Source of the DNA: Ectothiorhodospiraceae bacterium
GTDB lineage: Bacteria; Pseudomonadota; Gammaproteobacteria; GCA-002705445; GCA-002716945
Length of the DNA: 64,000 nt
NCBI GenBank assembly: GCA_019651095.1
Contig: BOXR01000001.1
Location: 158,405-222,404 of the forward strand
Reading direction: 5' to 3'
Shown: positions 28,867 to 37,864 of the stretch, piece by piece
How positions within the stretch are numbered: the first letter of the stretch is position 1
How the letters are laid out: every line of letters begins with the position of its first letter
The notes under the pieces: generated by a model
The model's input: only the letters and a program-made list of their open reading frames with translations
Told to the model about the DNA's origin: nothing
The model's database searches: none
Made by a program: the position numbers and the translations under genes

Positions 28867-31182
28867 ATGAAAAACTTAATGATTGTGGAATCTCCCACTA
28901 AAGTTAAAAGTATAGAGAAATTTCTTGGTCCAGATTTTAAGGTAATAGCGTCTGTAGGCCATGTAAGAGATCTTGTTTCCTCTGCTAGAAAAGGGATAGA
29001 TGTGGATCAAGGATTTAAACCCGTTTGGAAAGTTTCAAATAATAAGAAAACAGTAATTGACGACATTAAAAAATTTACGAAAGATGCTGATGTTATATAC
29101 TTTGCAACCGATCCAGATAGAGAGGGGGAAGCCATCTCCAAACATTTATATGACATTTTAGATAAAGCAAAAATACTTAAAGAGAAAGAAACACATAGAG
29201 TAGTCTTCAATGAGATTACAAAAAATGCTGTGACCGAAGCACTAAAGAAGCCAAGGTCAATATCAACGAGTTTATGGGATGCATACCTAGCAAGAAGAAC
29301 GCTTGACTATCTCATGGGTTATGACATTTCAGAATTTTTATGGAAAAAGGTTAGTAGAGACGCTCGTGCTGGGAGAGTCCAGAGTCCTGCATTGAGACTA
29401 ATCGTAGAACGAGAAATAAAAATAAATGCCTTCATTCCTGAGGAATTTTGGAATATCACTGCAAGTGTTTCAAACAGTCAGAGAAATATTGAAATTGATT
29501 TATCTCAGATAAAAGGCGAAAAAGTGAAAAAAGATAATATAACCATTATAAATGATTCCAAAAAGGCAAATGAGATTAAGTCTATGATTGAAGCACATGA
29601 CAAAGTCAGAGTATCAAATATAAAGCATGGACAGAGGAAAACAAAACCAAGGGCGCCCTTCACAACAGCATCTCTTCAACAAACTGCGTACACTAGTCTG
29701 GGATTGTCAGTTAAACAAACCTCGGCAATAGCCCAAAGATTATACCAAGGTATGGACATAGGAGGTGGACAACCTGAAGGGCTGATTAGTTATATGAGGA
29801 CAGACTCGACAAGTTTATCAAAGGATGCATTAGATGATATCTCTGCCTACTTGAATAATAATCACCAAGGGCTCGCATCAGATGAAGTTAGAGTATATAA
29901 AGGTAAAACAAAAAATGCACAAGAGGCACATGAGGCAATTAGACCTACATCAATGTCTAATACGCCCGACAAAATAAAAAAATATTTAGAAGAAAATGAT
30001 TATCGTCTTTATGATTTGATATGGAAAAGGGCTTTAGCATCACAGATGAAAGACTCCATAAGTAAAACAGTATCAATAGATTTATTAGCGGGAGATGATT
30101 TTCTGTTCAAATTTTCTGGGTCATATTTGGATTTCCCAGGTTTTAAAGAAGTATATAGCTTTGGTGATAATGATGAAAAAGAGAAAGAAAATAAAAAAAT
30201 TCTTGAAAGTCTTAAAATAAATGATGAATTAAATGTTGACTCCGTAAAAACAGAACAAAAATTTACTCAACCCCCGGCCAGATATAATCAAGCAAGTCTA
30301 ATTCAAGCACTTGAGGAACTTGGAATCGGTAGGCCCTCCACCTACGTTACAATAATTAATAAAATTATGGAAAGTAATTATGTAGATCCTGATAAGAGTA
30401 ATTTTCAACCCACTGCCCTAGCAAAAGTTGTTTATGAAACCCTCATAAATCACTTCAAGAATGATTTGGTGGACTATGATTTTACTGCAAGGCTAGAGGA
30501 AGACTTAGATAAAATTGCAAATGGTGAGAAAGAATACATGGATTGTGTAGAGAAGACGTATAAACCTTTTAAAAATAATCTAGATGATAAAATTAAAACA
30601 GTTGATATATCTGAACAAAGAGAACTAAAAGATCTTGGAGTGCACCCAGAGACTAACAGGCCCGTAACTGTTCGCCTCACAAGGTACGGTCCTACAATTC
30701 AGATGGGCACTAAAGATGATGAAGAGAAACCAAAATGGGCAGCATTAACGCCAGAACAAAAAAAGAATATCGATGCTATCACACTAGATGATGCTATTCG
30801 ATTATTTAAATTGCCTGAGAAAATTGGAGAATTCGAAGGAGAAGATATTTTAATTAATATTGGACCATTTGGGCCATATGTTAAATGTGGGAAAACGAAT
30901 GTTTCGATGAAAGAAATTGATATTTTTTCCTTGTCAGAACAAGAAGCAATATCTCGAATAGAAGAAAAAAGAGAGATTGATGCAAATAGAGAAATTAAAA
31001 TTTTTGAGTCATCTGGAATCAAGGTTTTGAATGGAATGTATGGACCTTATATTACAGACGGGAAAAAAAATGTTCGAGTACCAAAAGATATCGAACCTCA
31101 ATCACTGGATGAAAATACATGTATTGAGATGATCAAGAATGCTCCTAAAAGGAGGGCTAGAAGAACTCGTGCGAAGCGATGA
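28867..31182 (+). CDS. topA: DNA topoisomerase I
   Basis: This type IA topoisomerase relaxes negative supercoils. The 771 residues start MKNLMIVESPTKVKSIEKFL (Toprim), with the acidic DPDREGEAIS near residue 80. The active-site tyrosine is in GLISYMRTDSTSLS near residue 310. The C-terminus has topoisomerase repeat modules, NIGPFGPYVKCGKTNVSM and LNGMYGPYITDGKKNVRVPK, and ends in a basic tail KRRARRTRAKR. No four-cysteine zinc fingers as in E. coli TopA are present, so it is the shorter zinc-free type. Its stop overlaps tsaC by 4 bases. Confidence 0.96.
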   Translation: MKNLMIVESPTKVKSIEKFLGPDFKVIASVGHVRDLVSSARKGIDVDQGFKPVWKVSNNKKTVIDDIKKFTKDADVIYFATDPDREGEAISKHLYDILDKAKILKEKETHRVVFNEITKNAVTEALKKPRSISTSLWDAYLARRTLDYLMGYDISEFLWKKVSRDARAGRVQSPALRLIVEREIKINAFIPEEFWNITASVSNSQRNIEIDLSQIKGEKVKKDNITIINDSKKANEIKSMIEAHDKVRVSNIKHGQRKTKPRAPFTTASLQQTAYTSLGLSVKQTSAIAQRLYQGMDIGGGQPEGLISYMRTDSTSLSKDALDDISAYLNNNHQGLASDEVRVYKGKTKNAQEAHEAIRPTSMSNTPDKIKKYLEENDYRLYDLIWKRALASQMKDSISKTVSIDLLAGDDFLFKFSGSYLDFPGFKEVYSFGDNDEKEKENKKILESLKINDELNVDSVKTEQKFTQPPARYNQASLIQALEELGIGRPSTYVTIINKIMESNYVDPDKSNFQPTALAKVVYETLINHFKNDLVDYDFTARLEEDLDKIANGEKEYMDCVEKTYKPFKNNLDDKIKTVDISEQRELKDLGVHPETNRPVTVRLTRYGPTIQMGTKDDEEKPKWAALTPEQKKNIDAITLDDAIRLFKLPEKIGEFEGEDILINIGPFGPYVKCGKTNVSMKEIDIFSLSEQEAISRIEEKREIDANREIKIFESSGIKVLNGMYGPYITDGKKNVRVPKDIEPQSLDENTCIEMIKNAPKRRARRTRAKR

Positions 31183-31724
31183 TACCTAAGCTTAATCCAC
31201 GTGATGCATCTGACGTACTCAAAAATGGTGGAACAGCAATCTATCCTACAGAGGGAATATATGGTCTTGGTTGCGATCCTTTTAATTCAAAAAGTGTAGA
31301 AAATATTTTTAAAGCTAAAGGACGAAGTAAAAATAAAAGTTTTATTATTCTTGGCTCTGATATTAAATATTTCCATAATATAATTGACAATACATATTTT
31401 ATGGATGAGTCATTACAGTCTGAGAGTTTTACTACATGGGTGGTTCCATCGAATGTAAATTGTCCACCGTGGCTTAAGAAAAATGATACAGTTGCGATAA
31501 GATTGACAAAACATGAGACCGTAAAGTTACTATGTGATCACATGAATGCACCTATAATATCAACCAGTGCAAATCTGTCAAATTCTCAATATGATGGTGA
31601 TATAAAAAATATTGAAAAAGTCTTCAATGAGAAAATAGACTGTATCGTTAAAGGCATCTTGGGCAACGAGAGGAAACCTTCCACTATAAAAAATATAATC
31701 ACAAAAGAGGTAATAAGAGCATAA
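31179..31724 (+). CDS. tsaC: Threonylcarbamoyl-AMP synthase (TsaC/YrdC type)
   Basis: It makes threonylcarbamoyl-AMP for the t6A modification of ANN-decoding tRNAs, including tRNA-Ile. The 181 residues are the short TsaC type without the Sua5 C-terminal domain. AIYPTEGIYGLGCDPFNSKS near residue 20, FKAKGRSKNKSFIIL near residue 46 and APIISTSANLSNSQYDGD near residue 126 are family motifs. It overlaps topA by 4 bases and is followed by hemF after 2 bases, the tsaC-hemF-aroE neighbourhood known from pseudomonads. Confidence 0.93.
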   Translation: MIPKLNPRDASDVLKNGGTAIYPTEGIYGLGCDPFNSKSVENIFKAKGRSKNKSFIILGSDIKYFHNIIDNTYFMDESLQSESFTTWVVPSNVNCPPWLKKNDTVAIRLTKHETVKLLCDHMNAPIISTSANLSNSQYDGDIKNIEKVFNEKIDCIVKGILGNERKPSTIKNIITKEVIRA

Positions 31725-31726
31725 CA

Positions 31727-32611
31727 ATGAAAACAAATGAAATATCAAAGAGCTTTAAAAAAACTCAAAATCAAATTATCAAAGCTATAAAAACCCTAGA
31801 CTCGACAATTATAAAAAAATCATCTTCTTGGAAACATAGGACAGGTGGCGGTGGGATAAGCTGTGAAATGGAAGGAAGTAAATATATTGATAAAGCAGCT
31901 GTTAATTTTTCAAGTATAGTAGGCGATAAACTTCCAACAAGCGCCCTACAAAAATCTGGAGTAAGTGGTCTCAATAAATATAAAGCTACAGGGGTTTCAG
32001 TAATTATTCATCCTGCTAACCCAAAAATACCGTGTGCTCACATGAACATTAGATTTTTTGAAGCCAAAGTGAATAAGAAGAATGTTTGGTGGTTTGGTGG
32101 AGGTTTTGATTTAACTCCTTACTTCATTAATAAATCAGATATTCATTATTGGAAAAACTCAGCAAAAGAACTTTGTGATAAATACAAAAGGGGAATGTAT
32201 GAAGAATACAATAAAAATTGTAATGAGTATTTTTTCTTACCGCATAGAGAAGAGCCAAGAGGAGTAGGCGGATTATTCTATGATCAAATGAATTCGCCTG
32301 ATTATAGGACATGCAAAGAGTTCACTCTTGATTGCGCCAGCACATTCAAAAATTCTTATTTGTACCTATTCAAACTGAAAAAAAATAAAAAATATACGAA
32401 AAAAGAAAAATCATTTCAATTATACCGCAGAGGTAGATATGTAGAGTTTAACTTATTGTATGATCGAGGGACTCTATTTGGACTTCAGTCAGGTGGAAGA
32501 GCTGAATCGATTCTTATGTCTCTGCCACCAGAGGTTACATGGAATAAAAAATATGACTTTACTAAGTATGAAAAAAATCTGATGGAAATGTTTTCTCTAG
32601 CTAGAGAGTAA
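31727..32611 (+). CDS. hemF: Oxygen-dependent coproporphyrinogen III oxidase
   Basis: It performs two oxidative decarboxylations of coproporphyrinogen III with O2, so its presence implies heme synthesis under oxygen. The 294-residue length is typical. WKHRTGGGGISCEMEGS, VIIHPANPKIPCAHMNIRFF, WWFGGGFDLTPYF and EEPRGVGGLFYDQMN are conserved; RRGRYVEFNLLYDRGTLFGL near residue 229 is the family signature. It sits between tsaC and hemB, with a convergent thioesterase gene overlapping its 3' end by 15 bases. Confidence 0.96.
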   Translation: MKTNEISKSFKKTQNQIIKAIKTLDSTIIKKSSSWKHRTGGGGISCEMEGSKYIDKAAVNFSSIVGDKLPTSALQKSGVSGLNKYKATGVSVIIHPANPKIPCAHMNIRFFEAKVNKKNVWWFGGGFDLTPYFINKSDIHYWKNSAKELCDKYKRGMYEEYNKNCNEYFFLPHREEPRGVGGLFYDQMNSPDYRTCKEFTLDCASTFKNSYLYLFKLKKNKKYTKKEKSFQLYRRGRYVEFNLLYDRGTLFGLQSGGRAESILMSLPPEVTWNKKYDFTKYEKNLMEMFSLARE

Positions 32612-33076
32612 AGACTCCACCAGTTCTGTATTAACCTTTTTCTCCTCATCTTTTAGATCAACTATAGCCGTTGTAAGTCTTGAAACACAATTCATCTTAC
32701 CTGCCTCATTGAATATTTCTATACTCCAAACATGCACAGACTTCCCGAGGGCGATTGGTTTTGTAATGCCTGTTACAATTCCAGATCGAACTGGTCTGAT
32801 ATGATTTGCATTAAGTTCTAGTCCTACGGCTTTTTGCTTTCTCATATCTAAACATAAATTTGAGGCAATGCTTCCGAGAGATTCTGCCAGAACACATGAA
32901 GCGCCACCGTGAAGCACACCACGTGATTGTCTTGTGATATCCTCAACAGGCATAGTTGCTGAGATTGAATCATCAGTTATATCAGTAAATTTAATTCCTA
33001 AGTGCTTGTTTATATTGTTGTCACGAAGTGTAATGACGTGCTCAAGAGTATAATTTTCATGCCAAATTCTCATCAA
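32597..33076 (-). CDS. Hotdog-fold thioesterase (PaaI/MenI-like)
   Basis: A 159-residue acyl-CoA thioesterase of the hotdog superfamily. RQSRGVLHGGASCVLAESLG (near residues 49-68) is the diagnostic helix, with a histidine-glycine-glycine turn and a glutamate in the catalytic position. VGLELNANHIRPVRSGIVTG follows, as in the PaaI, MenI and EntH group. The acyl-CoA substrate cannot be told from sequence. It faces hemF, overlapping it by 15 bases, and its start is divergent from hemB with 63 bases between. Confidence 0.85.
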   Translation of the reverse strand: MMRIWHENYTLEHVITLRDNNINKHLGIKFTDITDDSISATMPVEDITRQSRGVLHGGASCVLAESLGSIASNLCLDMRKQKAVGLELNANHIRPVRSGIVTGITKPIALGKSVHVWSIEIFNEAGKMNCVSRLTTAIVDLKDEEKKVNTELVESLLSS

Positions 33077-33139
33077 TCTACCTCATATGTTAAAACTTGA
33101 TAGATTAATATATCATCTTCTCTTAAAATAAAAAGTCTA

Positions 33140-34144
33140 ATGAAAAAATTATCCAAACAATCATTCCCATCCTTAAGGATGAGACGGCTAAGAAGTACCG
33201 ATAACATAAGAAGACTTGTAAGAGAGACAAAATTAGCTCCAGAAAATCTCATTCAACCAATTTTTTTGAGTGATGGCAAAAACAAGAAAGAAAAAATATC
33301 CTCTATGCCTGATATTTTTAGATTATCGATTGATCATGCTTTAAAAGAAATCAAAAAACTAACAACTGTAGGAATCATTGCAATTGCCTTGTTCCCAAAG
33401 ATAGCAGCATCAAAGAAAACATTAAATGCAGAAGAAGCATATAAACCAGATGGATTAGTGCAAACAAGTATTAAGAAGATAAAGGATAAATTTCCTGATT
33501 TATTAGTTATAAGTGATGTTGCTTTGGATCCTTATACATCTCATGGGCAAGATGGAATAATTGACAAGAAGGGTTATATTCTTAACGATGATACAAATAA
33601 CATTCTTGTAAAACAGGCACTAAGCCATGCTGAGTCTGGTTCTGATATTATAGCTCCCTCAGATATGATGGATGGAAGAATTAAGCTTATTAGAAAAGAA
33701 TTAGAGAAGAACCAATTCTATAATACTAAAATTTTATCTTACTCTGCAAAATATTCGTCAAGTTATTATGGACCTTTTAGGGATGCAATCGGTTCATTAA
33801 AAGCATTAGGTAAATCGGATAAAAAAACCTATCAGATGGATTACTCAAATAGAAATGAGGCCATTAGAGAAATAGACTTAGACTTAAGAGAAGGTGCAGA
33901 TCTTGTTATGGTAAAACCAGCTATACCAAACTTAGATATAATATCTGATCTTAAGGAAACTTTTAAGGTCCCTATTCTTGCTTATCATGTAAGCGGTGAA
34001 TATTTTATGATTAAATCTGCCGCTAAAAAAAATGTGTTCAATGAGAGAGATTTAGTTATAGAGACACTTACATCAATTAAAAGAGCAGGCGCATCGTCAA
34101 TTATTACATACTATGCAAAAGAAGCAGCGAAATGGATGAATTAA
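33140..34144 (+). CDS. hemB: Delta-aminolevulinic acid dehydratase (porphobilinogen synthase)
   Basis: It condenses two 5-aminolevulinates to porphobilinogen. The 334 residues have SLRMRRLRSTDNIRRLVRET at the start. The two Schiff-base lysines lie in ILSYSAKYSSSYYGPFRDA near residue 206 and ADLVMVKPAIPNLDII near residue 260. The metal region reads VISDVALDPYTSHGQDG, with aspartates in place of the zinc cysteines, so it is the magnesium-type enzyme of plants and pseudomonads. It overlaps aroE by 13 bases. hemF precedes it; hemC and hemD are near the window end. Confidence 0.96.
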   Translation: MKKLSKQSFPSLRMRRLRSTDNIRRLVRETKLAPENLIQPIFLSDGKNKKEKISSMPDIFRLSIDHALKEIKKLTTVGIIAIALFPKIAASKKTLNAEEAYKPDGLVQTSIKKIKDKFPDLLVISDVALDPYTSHGQDGIIDKKGYILNDDTNNILVKQALSHAESGSDIIAPSDMMDGRIKLIRKELEKNQFYNTKILSYSAKYSSSYYGPFRDAIGSLKALGKSDKKTYQMDYSNRNEAIREIDLDLREGADLVMVKPAIPNLDIISDLKETFKVPILAYHVSGEYFMIKSAAKKNVFNERDLVIETLTSIKRAGASSIITYYAKEAAKWMN

Positions 34145-34938
34145 AATTTGCGGTTATAGGCAACCCTGTAAGCCACAGTCTTTCACCAGATATTCATCTT
34201 TTCTTCGCGAGTCAGTTTCAGCTTGAGCGTTATACATACAATAAAATAAAATCTAATGAGAATGACTTTGAGAGAGATATCAATGATTTTTTTAAAAATG
34301 GAGGCGTGGGTTTAAACGTTACAGTCCCATTTAAAGGCTTAGCTTATAATTTATGTGATGAATTAGATCAATCAGCTGGACTGTGCAAAAGTGTAAACAC
34401 AGTCTTGATTGACTCTGGAAAACTTATAGGGCATAGCACTGATGGACAAGGATTAATAGATGATTTCTTACATAAAGAAATTACTCTCGAAGACTCAAAA
34501 ATATTGATTATAGGTGCGGGCGGATCAGCTGCGAGTATCATAAGCTCGTTATTATTTCATGGCAAAATAAAAGAAATTTCCATACTTAATAGAACTAAGA
34601 GTAATGCACTTAGACTACTCGATTTGTTTGGGACTAATAGGTTATTAATGCATGAGGAGGGAGATGAATATGATATTGTGATAAATACCACACCTATCAG
34701 CATGAACGTTGATGATATTATTTTGCCGCCAGAACTAATCATAAACAAGCCGATCTGTTATGACTTATTCTATGATAAGAAAAAAACACTTTTTCAGAAA
34801 TGGGCAGAGAAAAATGAACCTAAAGGTAACTTCGATGGATTAGGCATGTTAATTCATCAAGCTAAACATTCTTTTAAAATATGGAATAATCTTTCACCAG
34901 ATACAGACGGTCTAGAAGAGTTATTAAGACAAAACTAA
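34132..34938 (+). CDS. aroE: Shikimate dehydrogenase (NADP)
   Basis: It reduces 3-dehydroshikimate to shikimate for aromatic amino acid and ubiquinone precursors. The 268 residues start with FAVIGNPVSHSLSPDIHLFF. The catalytic lysine is in LNVTVPFKGLAYNL near residue 70, and the conserved aspartate in GHSTDGQGLIDD. ILIIGAGGSAASII near residue 125 is the nucleotide loop, and GLGMLIHQAKHSFKIW closes the family pattern. It overlaps hemB by 13 bases and the convergent carbonic-anhydrase-like gene by 15. Confidence 0.95.
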   Translation: MDELKFAVIGNPVSHSLSPDIHLFFASQFQLERYTYNKIKSNENDFERDINDFFKNGGVGLNVTVPFKGLAYNLCDELDQSAGLCKSVNTVLIDSGKLIGHSTDGQGLIDDFLHKEITLEDSKILIIGAGGSAASIISSLLFHGKIKEISILNRTKSNALRLLDLFGTNRLLMHEEGDEYDIVINTTPISMNVDDIILPPELIINKPICYDLFYDKKKTLFQKWAEKNEPKGNFDGLGMLIHQAKHSFKIWNNLSPDTDGLEELLRQN

Positions 34939-35451
34939 ATACTCGTCCTTGTTGCTAACATAATGACTTGCCGAGTAATCAAGAAATTCAATCTCAGAGT
35001 CATTTAAAGGTCTTATTTGTTTACAAGGAGAACCCATGTATAAGTAACCCGATTCCAATTTTTTACCAGATGGGACTAAGGATTTCGCACCGACAATTAC
35101 ATTTGTTTCAATTATTGCACCATCAAGGATTACGCTACCCATCCCAATTAATGATTTGTCATGAATCGTGCATGCATGGATAATGCATCCATGACCAACA
35201 GTCACATCAGATCCAATGTTACATTCATAACCTTTGGAGTAATCACTTTCATGGGTAACGTGCACAACACTTCCATCTTGAATATTAGTTCTAGCGCCAA
35301 CATTAATGGGTTTTATATCACCTCTAATAACACTTTGTGGCCATACACTACAGTCATCACCGAGTGTTACATCGCCGATAACAGTTGCTTGCTCATCAAT
35401 ATAAACTCGTAGACCAATCGATGGTTCAGAGGATTTAAATTTTCTAATCAT
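34924..35451 (-). CDS. Gamma-class carbonic anhydrase family protein (YrdA-like)
   Basis: A 175-residue left-handed beta-helix trimeric protein. GDVTLGDDCSVWPQSVIRGD begins the hexapeptide repeats. The metal histidines are in NIQDGSVVHVTH and SDVTVGHGCIIHACTIHD (near residues 62-72 and 88-105), and KSLIGMGSVILDGAIIE continues the repeats. Some members have no measurable carbonic anhydrase activity, so the reaction is uncertain. It is on the opposite strand between aroE and the Fae-like gene and is divergent from the latter across 64 bases. Confidence 0.9.
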   Translation of the reverse strand: MIRKFKSSEPSIGLRVYIDEQATVIGDVTLGDDCSVWPQSVIRGDIKPINVGARTNIQDGSVVHVTHESDYSKGYECNIGSDVTVGHGCIIHACTIHDKSLIGMGSVILDGAIIETNVIVGAKSLVPSGKKLESGYLYMGSPCKQIRPLNDSEIEFLDYSASHYVSNKDEYLVLS

Positions 35452-35515
35452 AAAGTATGTTTAAATAATTATGTAAAAACTATATCATAGTCAGAAAATT
35501 AAAATAGGAGTAAAA

Positions 35516-36064
35516 ATGACAGAAAAAATTACTATGCGCGTTGGTGAGTCACTTGTTGCTGGGGGTCCTCCTGGAACTGCCGCTGAACCAGAAGTGATTA
35601 TTGGTGAACTAGATGGCCCATTCGGAACTGCTTTCGCAACACTTCTTGGTGATCAAGCGAAAGGACACTCTAAAGTTCTTGCAATAATGAATACTGACAT
35701 AATGGTTAAACCTGCTACTTTGATGATAAGTAAAGTAACAGTGGATAATACCAGATATACGAATATTCTTATGGGTACTGTACAGGGAGCCATTGCAAAT
35801 GGGGTTCTTGATTCAGTAAGAGATGGAACTATTGATAAAAATAAAGCTAATGATTTAGGGATAATTGTTTCAGTATGGTTGAATCCAAGTGTGTCAAAAG
35901 ATGACTCTCTGGATCACAAAATACTATTTGATATACATAGAAAAGCTACTTATCAAGCAATAAAAAAGGCAATGAATAATGAACCGTCTATAGATTGGTT
36001 GTTAGAGAACCAGGATAATATCGTACATAAATATTATCAAATGGGGCTAGATGGCAAAATATAA
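35516..36064 (+). CDS. Formaldehyde-activating enzyme (Fae) homologue, probably a Fae-like paralogue
   Basis: True Fae condenses formaldehyde with tetrahydromethanopterin in methylotrophs. This 182-residue protein keeps the framework: VGESLVAGG near residue 9, VIIGELDGPFGTAFATLLGD, GHSKVLAIMNTDIMVKPATL, MISKVTVDNTRY, MGTVQGAIANGVLDSVRDG, ANDLGIIVSVWLNP and YQAIKKAMN. Aligned by eye to Methylorubrum Fae, the AHID segment holding the proposed catalytic histidine corresponds to AEPE here, with a two-residue insertion before it, so the histidine is replaced by glutamate. AGGAG at 35506-35510 is a strong ribosome site 5 bases before the ATG. No methanopterin gene lies nearby. Formaldehyde chemistry is unproven. 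Confidence 0.82.
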   Translation: MTEKITMRVGESLVAGGPPGTAAEPEVIIGELDGPFGTAFATLLGDQAKGHSKVLAIMNTDIMVKPATLMISKVTVDNTRYTNILMGTVQGAIANGVLDSVRDGTIDKNKANDLGIIVSVWLNPSVSKDDSLDHKILFDIHRKATYQAIKKAMNNEPSIDWLLENQDNIVHKYYQMGLDGKI

Positions 36065-36067
36065 GCT

Positions 36068-36925
36068 GTGTTACAAAGACTAAATAATTACTACTACCTT
36101 ATGCGGCTTAATAAGCCCATAGGCATTTATCTACTAATGTGGCCTATGCTTTGGGCCTTTCTAATATCGTCTGAGGGCTCACCAAGCATAATCTATCTAT
36201 TTTTATTTTTGATAGGGGTGGTTCTAACGAGATCAGCAGGCTGTGTAATAAATGATTATTTTGATAGAGATTTAGATGCGCAAGTCGAGAGAACAAAAGA
36301 TAGAATGTTGGTGTCAGGACAAGTTACTACTTATGAGGCTATTATTTTATTCGTAGGGCTAATTGCACTGAGCATATTGTTATTAATGTTGATAGGTCTA
36401 GATATATTAGTGTATGCTTTAGCAGCTTTTTGTTTACTGGTAATTTATCCTATTTCTAAAAGATATATAAAAATTCCACAATTAGTATTAGGTATCGCGT
36501 TTGGATCAAGCATACCCATGGTGTACATTGTGGAAACCGGTGAAACAAGTTTGTCCTGTTTGTTAATCTACCTAGCTACGATATCATGGGCCATAGCATA
36601 TGACACATACTATGCTATCGCAGATAAAAAAGATGATATTAAAATAGGAAATAAGTCATCAGCTATATTATTTGGTGAGAAAGATACCATTTATCCTTTT
36701 TACTTCCATATTTTAACGCTTGTTATACTAGTGGCTGTGGGAGTAATAAACAATCTTGGAATAATATTTTATTTCTCTCTTGCGCTAGCTTTACTAGTAT
36801 CTACTTATCAAAAAATATTAGTTTCAAACAGACTGCCGTATCAATGCATATCAGCCTTTGAGAATAATAATATTTTTGGATTAATAATCTTTTTTGGACT
36901 ACTATTAAGCTATCTTTATGAATAA
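36068..36925 (+). CDS. ubiA: 4-hydroxybenzoate octaprenyltransferase
   Basis: It prenylates 4-hydroxybenzoate in ubiquinone synthesis at the inner membrane. The start is GTG at 36068. The 285 residues form many membrane helices. The first aspartate motif is [20 protein letters not shown] near residue 57; the second is [18 protein letters not shown] near residue 178. [19 protein letters not shown] near residue 14 is also typical. It begins 3 bases after the Fae-like gene and overlaps bioB by 8 bases. The matching ubiC is at 50933-51439. Confidence 0.94.
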   Translation: MLQRLNNYYYLMRLNKPIGIYLLMWPMLWAFLISSEGSPSIIYLFLFLIGVVLTRSAGCVINDYFDRDLDAQVERTKDRMLVSGQVTTYEAIILFVGLIALSILLLMLIGLDILVYALAAFCLLVIYPISKRYIKIPQLVLGIAFGSSIPMVYIVETGETSLSCLLIYLATISWAIAYDTYYAIADKKDDIKIGNKSSAILFGEKDTIYPFYFHILTLVILVAVGVINNLGIIFYFSLALALLVSTYQKILVSNRLPYQCISAFENNNIFGLIIFFGLLLSYLYE

Positions 36926-37862
36926 AAAAATCGCCAAATGGTCTCTGGAAGATATAGAGTCCCTATATCACCTACCCTTTAATGATCTCATATATAAAGC
37001 TCAGACTATTCATCGGGAGAATCATGATCCGAACAAAATCCAGGTATCAACACTAATGTCGATTAAAACAGGAGGGTGCCCTGAGGACTGTAAGTATTGT
37101 TCTCAAAGCATTAAATATAATACCGATGTTGAGATTGAAAAATTACTTTCTGTCGATGATGTTGTAGCACAAGCTAAGGCTGCCAAAGACTCCGGAGCTT
37201 CAAGGTTTTGTATGGGAGCTGCTTGGAGGAACCTTAATGATAGTAATCTCTCTAGAATTAAAGATATGGTAAAGGCAGTTAAGAGTCTAAACTTGGAAAC
37301 TTGTTTAACTCTAGGAATGCTCAAAAAAGAGCAAGCTGAATCACTCAAAGAGTGTGGGTTAGATTACTACAATCACAATCTGGATAGTTCGGAGGAGTAC
37401 TACAGCAAAGTTGTATCAACGAGAACATATAGAGATAGACTAAACACCCTAAGTTATGTCAGAGATGCTGGCATCAAAGTCTGTACAGGCGGAATTCTTG
37501 GTTTAGGAGAAGAAAATATTGATAGATTAAAACTCATTGAAGTTCTTTGTAATATGGAAGAACAACCAGAGTCTGTTCCAATGAATAAACTAGTAAAAAT
37601 TGAGGGGACCCCTTACTCAGATAATGAAAATGTTGATAACTTTGATTTTATAAAAGTAATTGCTATAGCACGAATAACTATGCCTAAAACTTATGTAAGA
37701 CTGTCAGCCGGAAGAGATACTATGAATGATGAAATGCAAGCATTATGTTTTTTTGCTGGAGCAAACTCAATATTTTATGGGGATGAGCTGTTAACAACAA
37801 AAAATTCTTCAATCAATCACGACAAAAACCTGTTAGATAAACTTAGAATCAAAACTATCTAA
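36918..37862 (+). CDS. bioB: Biotin synthase
   Basis: This radical SAM enzyme inserts sulfur into dethiobiotin. The 314 residues contain [20 protein letters not shown] with the CxxxCxxC cluster motif (near residues 45-64). [35 protein letters not shown] with the second-cluster ligand region, and [20 protein letters not shown] follow. It overlaps ubiA by 8 bases and is followed by bioF after 2 bases, a conventional bioB-bioF pair. The bioD gene is separate, at 5842. Confidence 0.97.
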   Translation: MNKKIAKWSLEDIESLYHLPFNDLIYKAQTIHRENHDPNKIQVSTLMSIKTGGCPEDCKYCSQSIKYNTDVEIEKLLSVDDVVAQAKAAKDSGASRFCMGAAWRNLNDSNLSRIKDMVKAVKSLNLETCLTLGMLKKEQAESLKECGLDYYNHNLDSSEEYYSKVVSTRTYRDRLNTLSYVRDAGIKVCTGGILGLGEENIDRLKLIEVLCNMEEQPESVPMNKLVKIEGTPYSDNENVDNFDFIKVIAIARITMPKTYVRLSAGRDTMNDEMQALCFFAGANSIFYGDELLTTKNSSINHDKNLLDKLRIKTI

Positions 37863-37864
37863 TC

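Noticed and set aside
32594-32607. Perfect 14-base palindrome TCTCTAGCTAGAGA at the hemF/thioesterase overlap
   Set aside because: It codes for conserved-looking residues at the end of hemF, has no loop and no T run, and one such palindrome is expected by chance in 64 kb of this composition.
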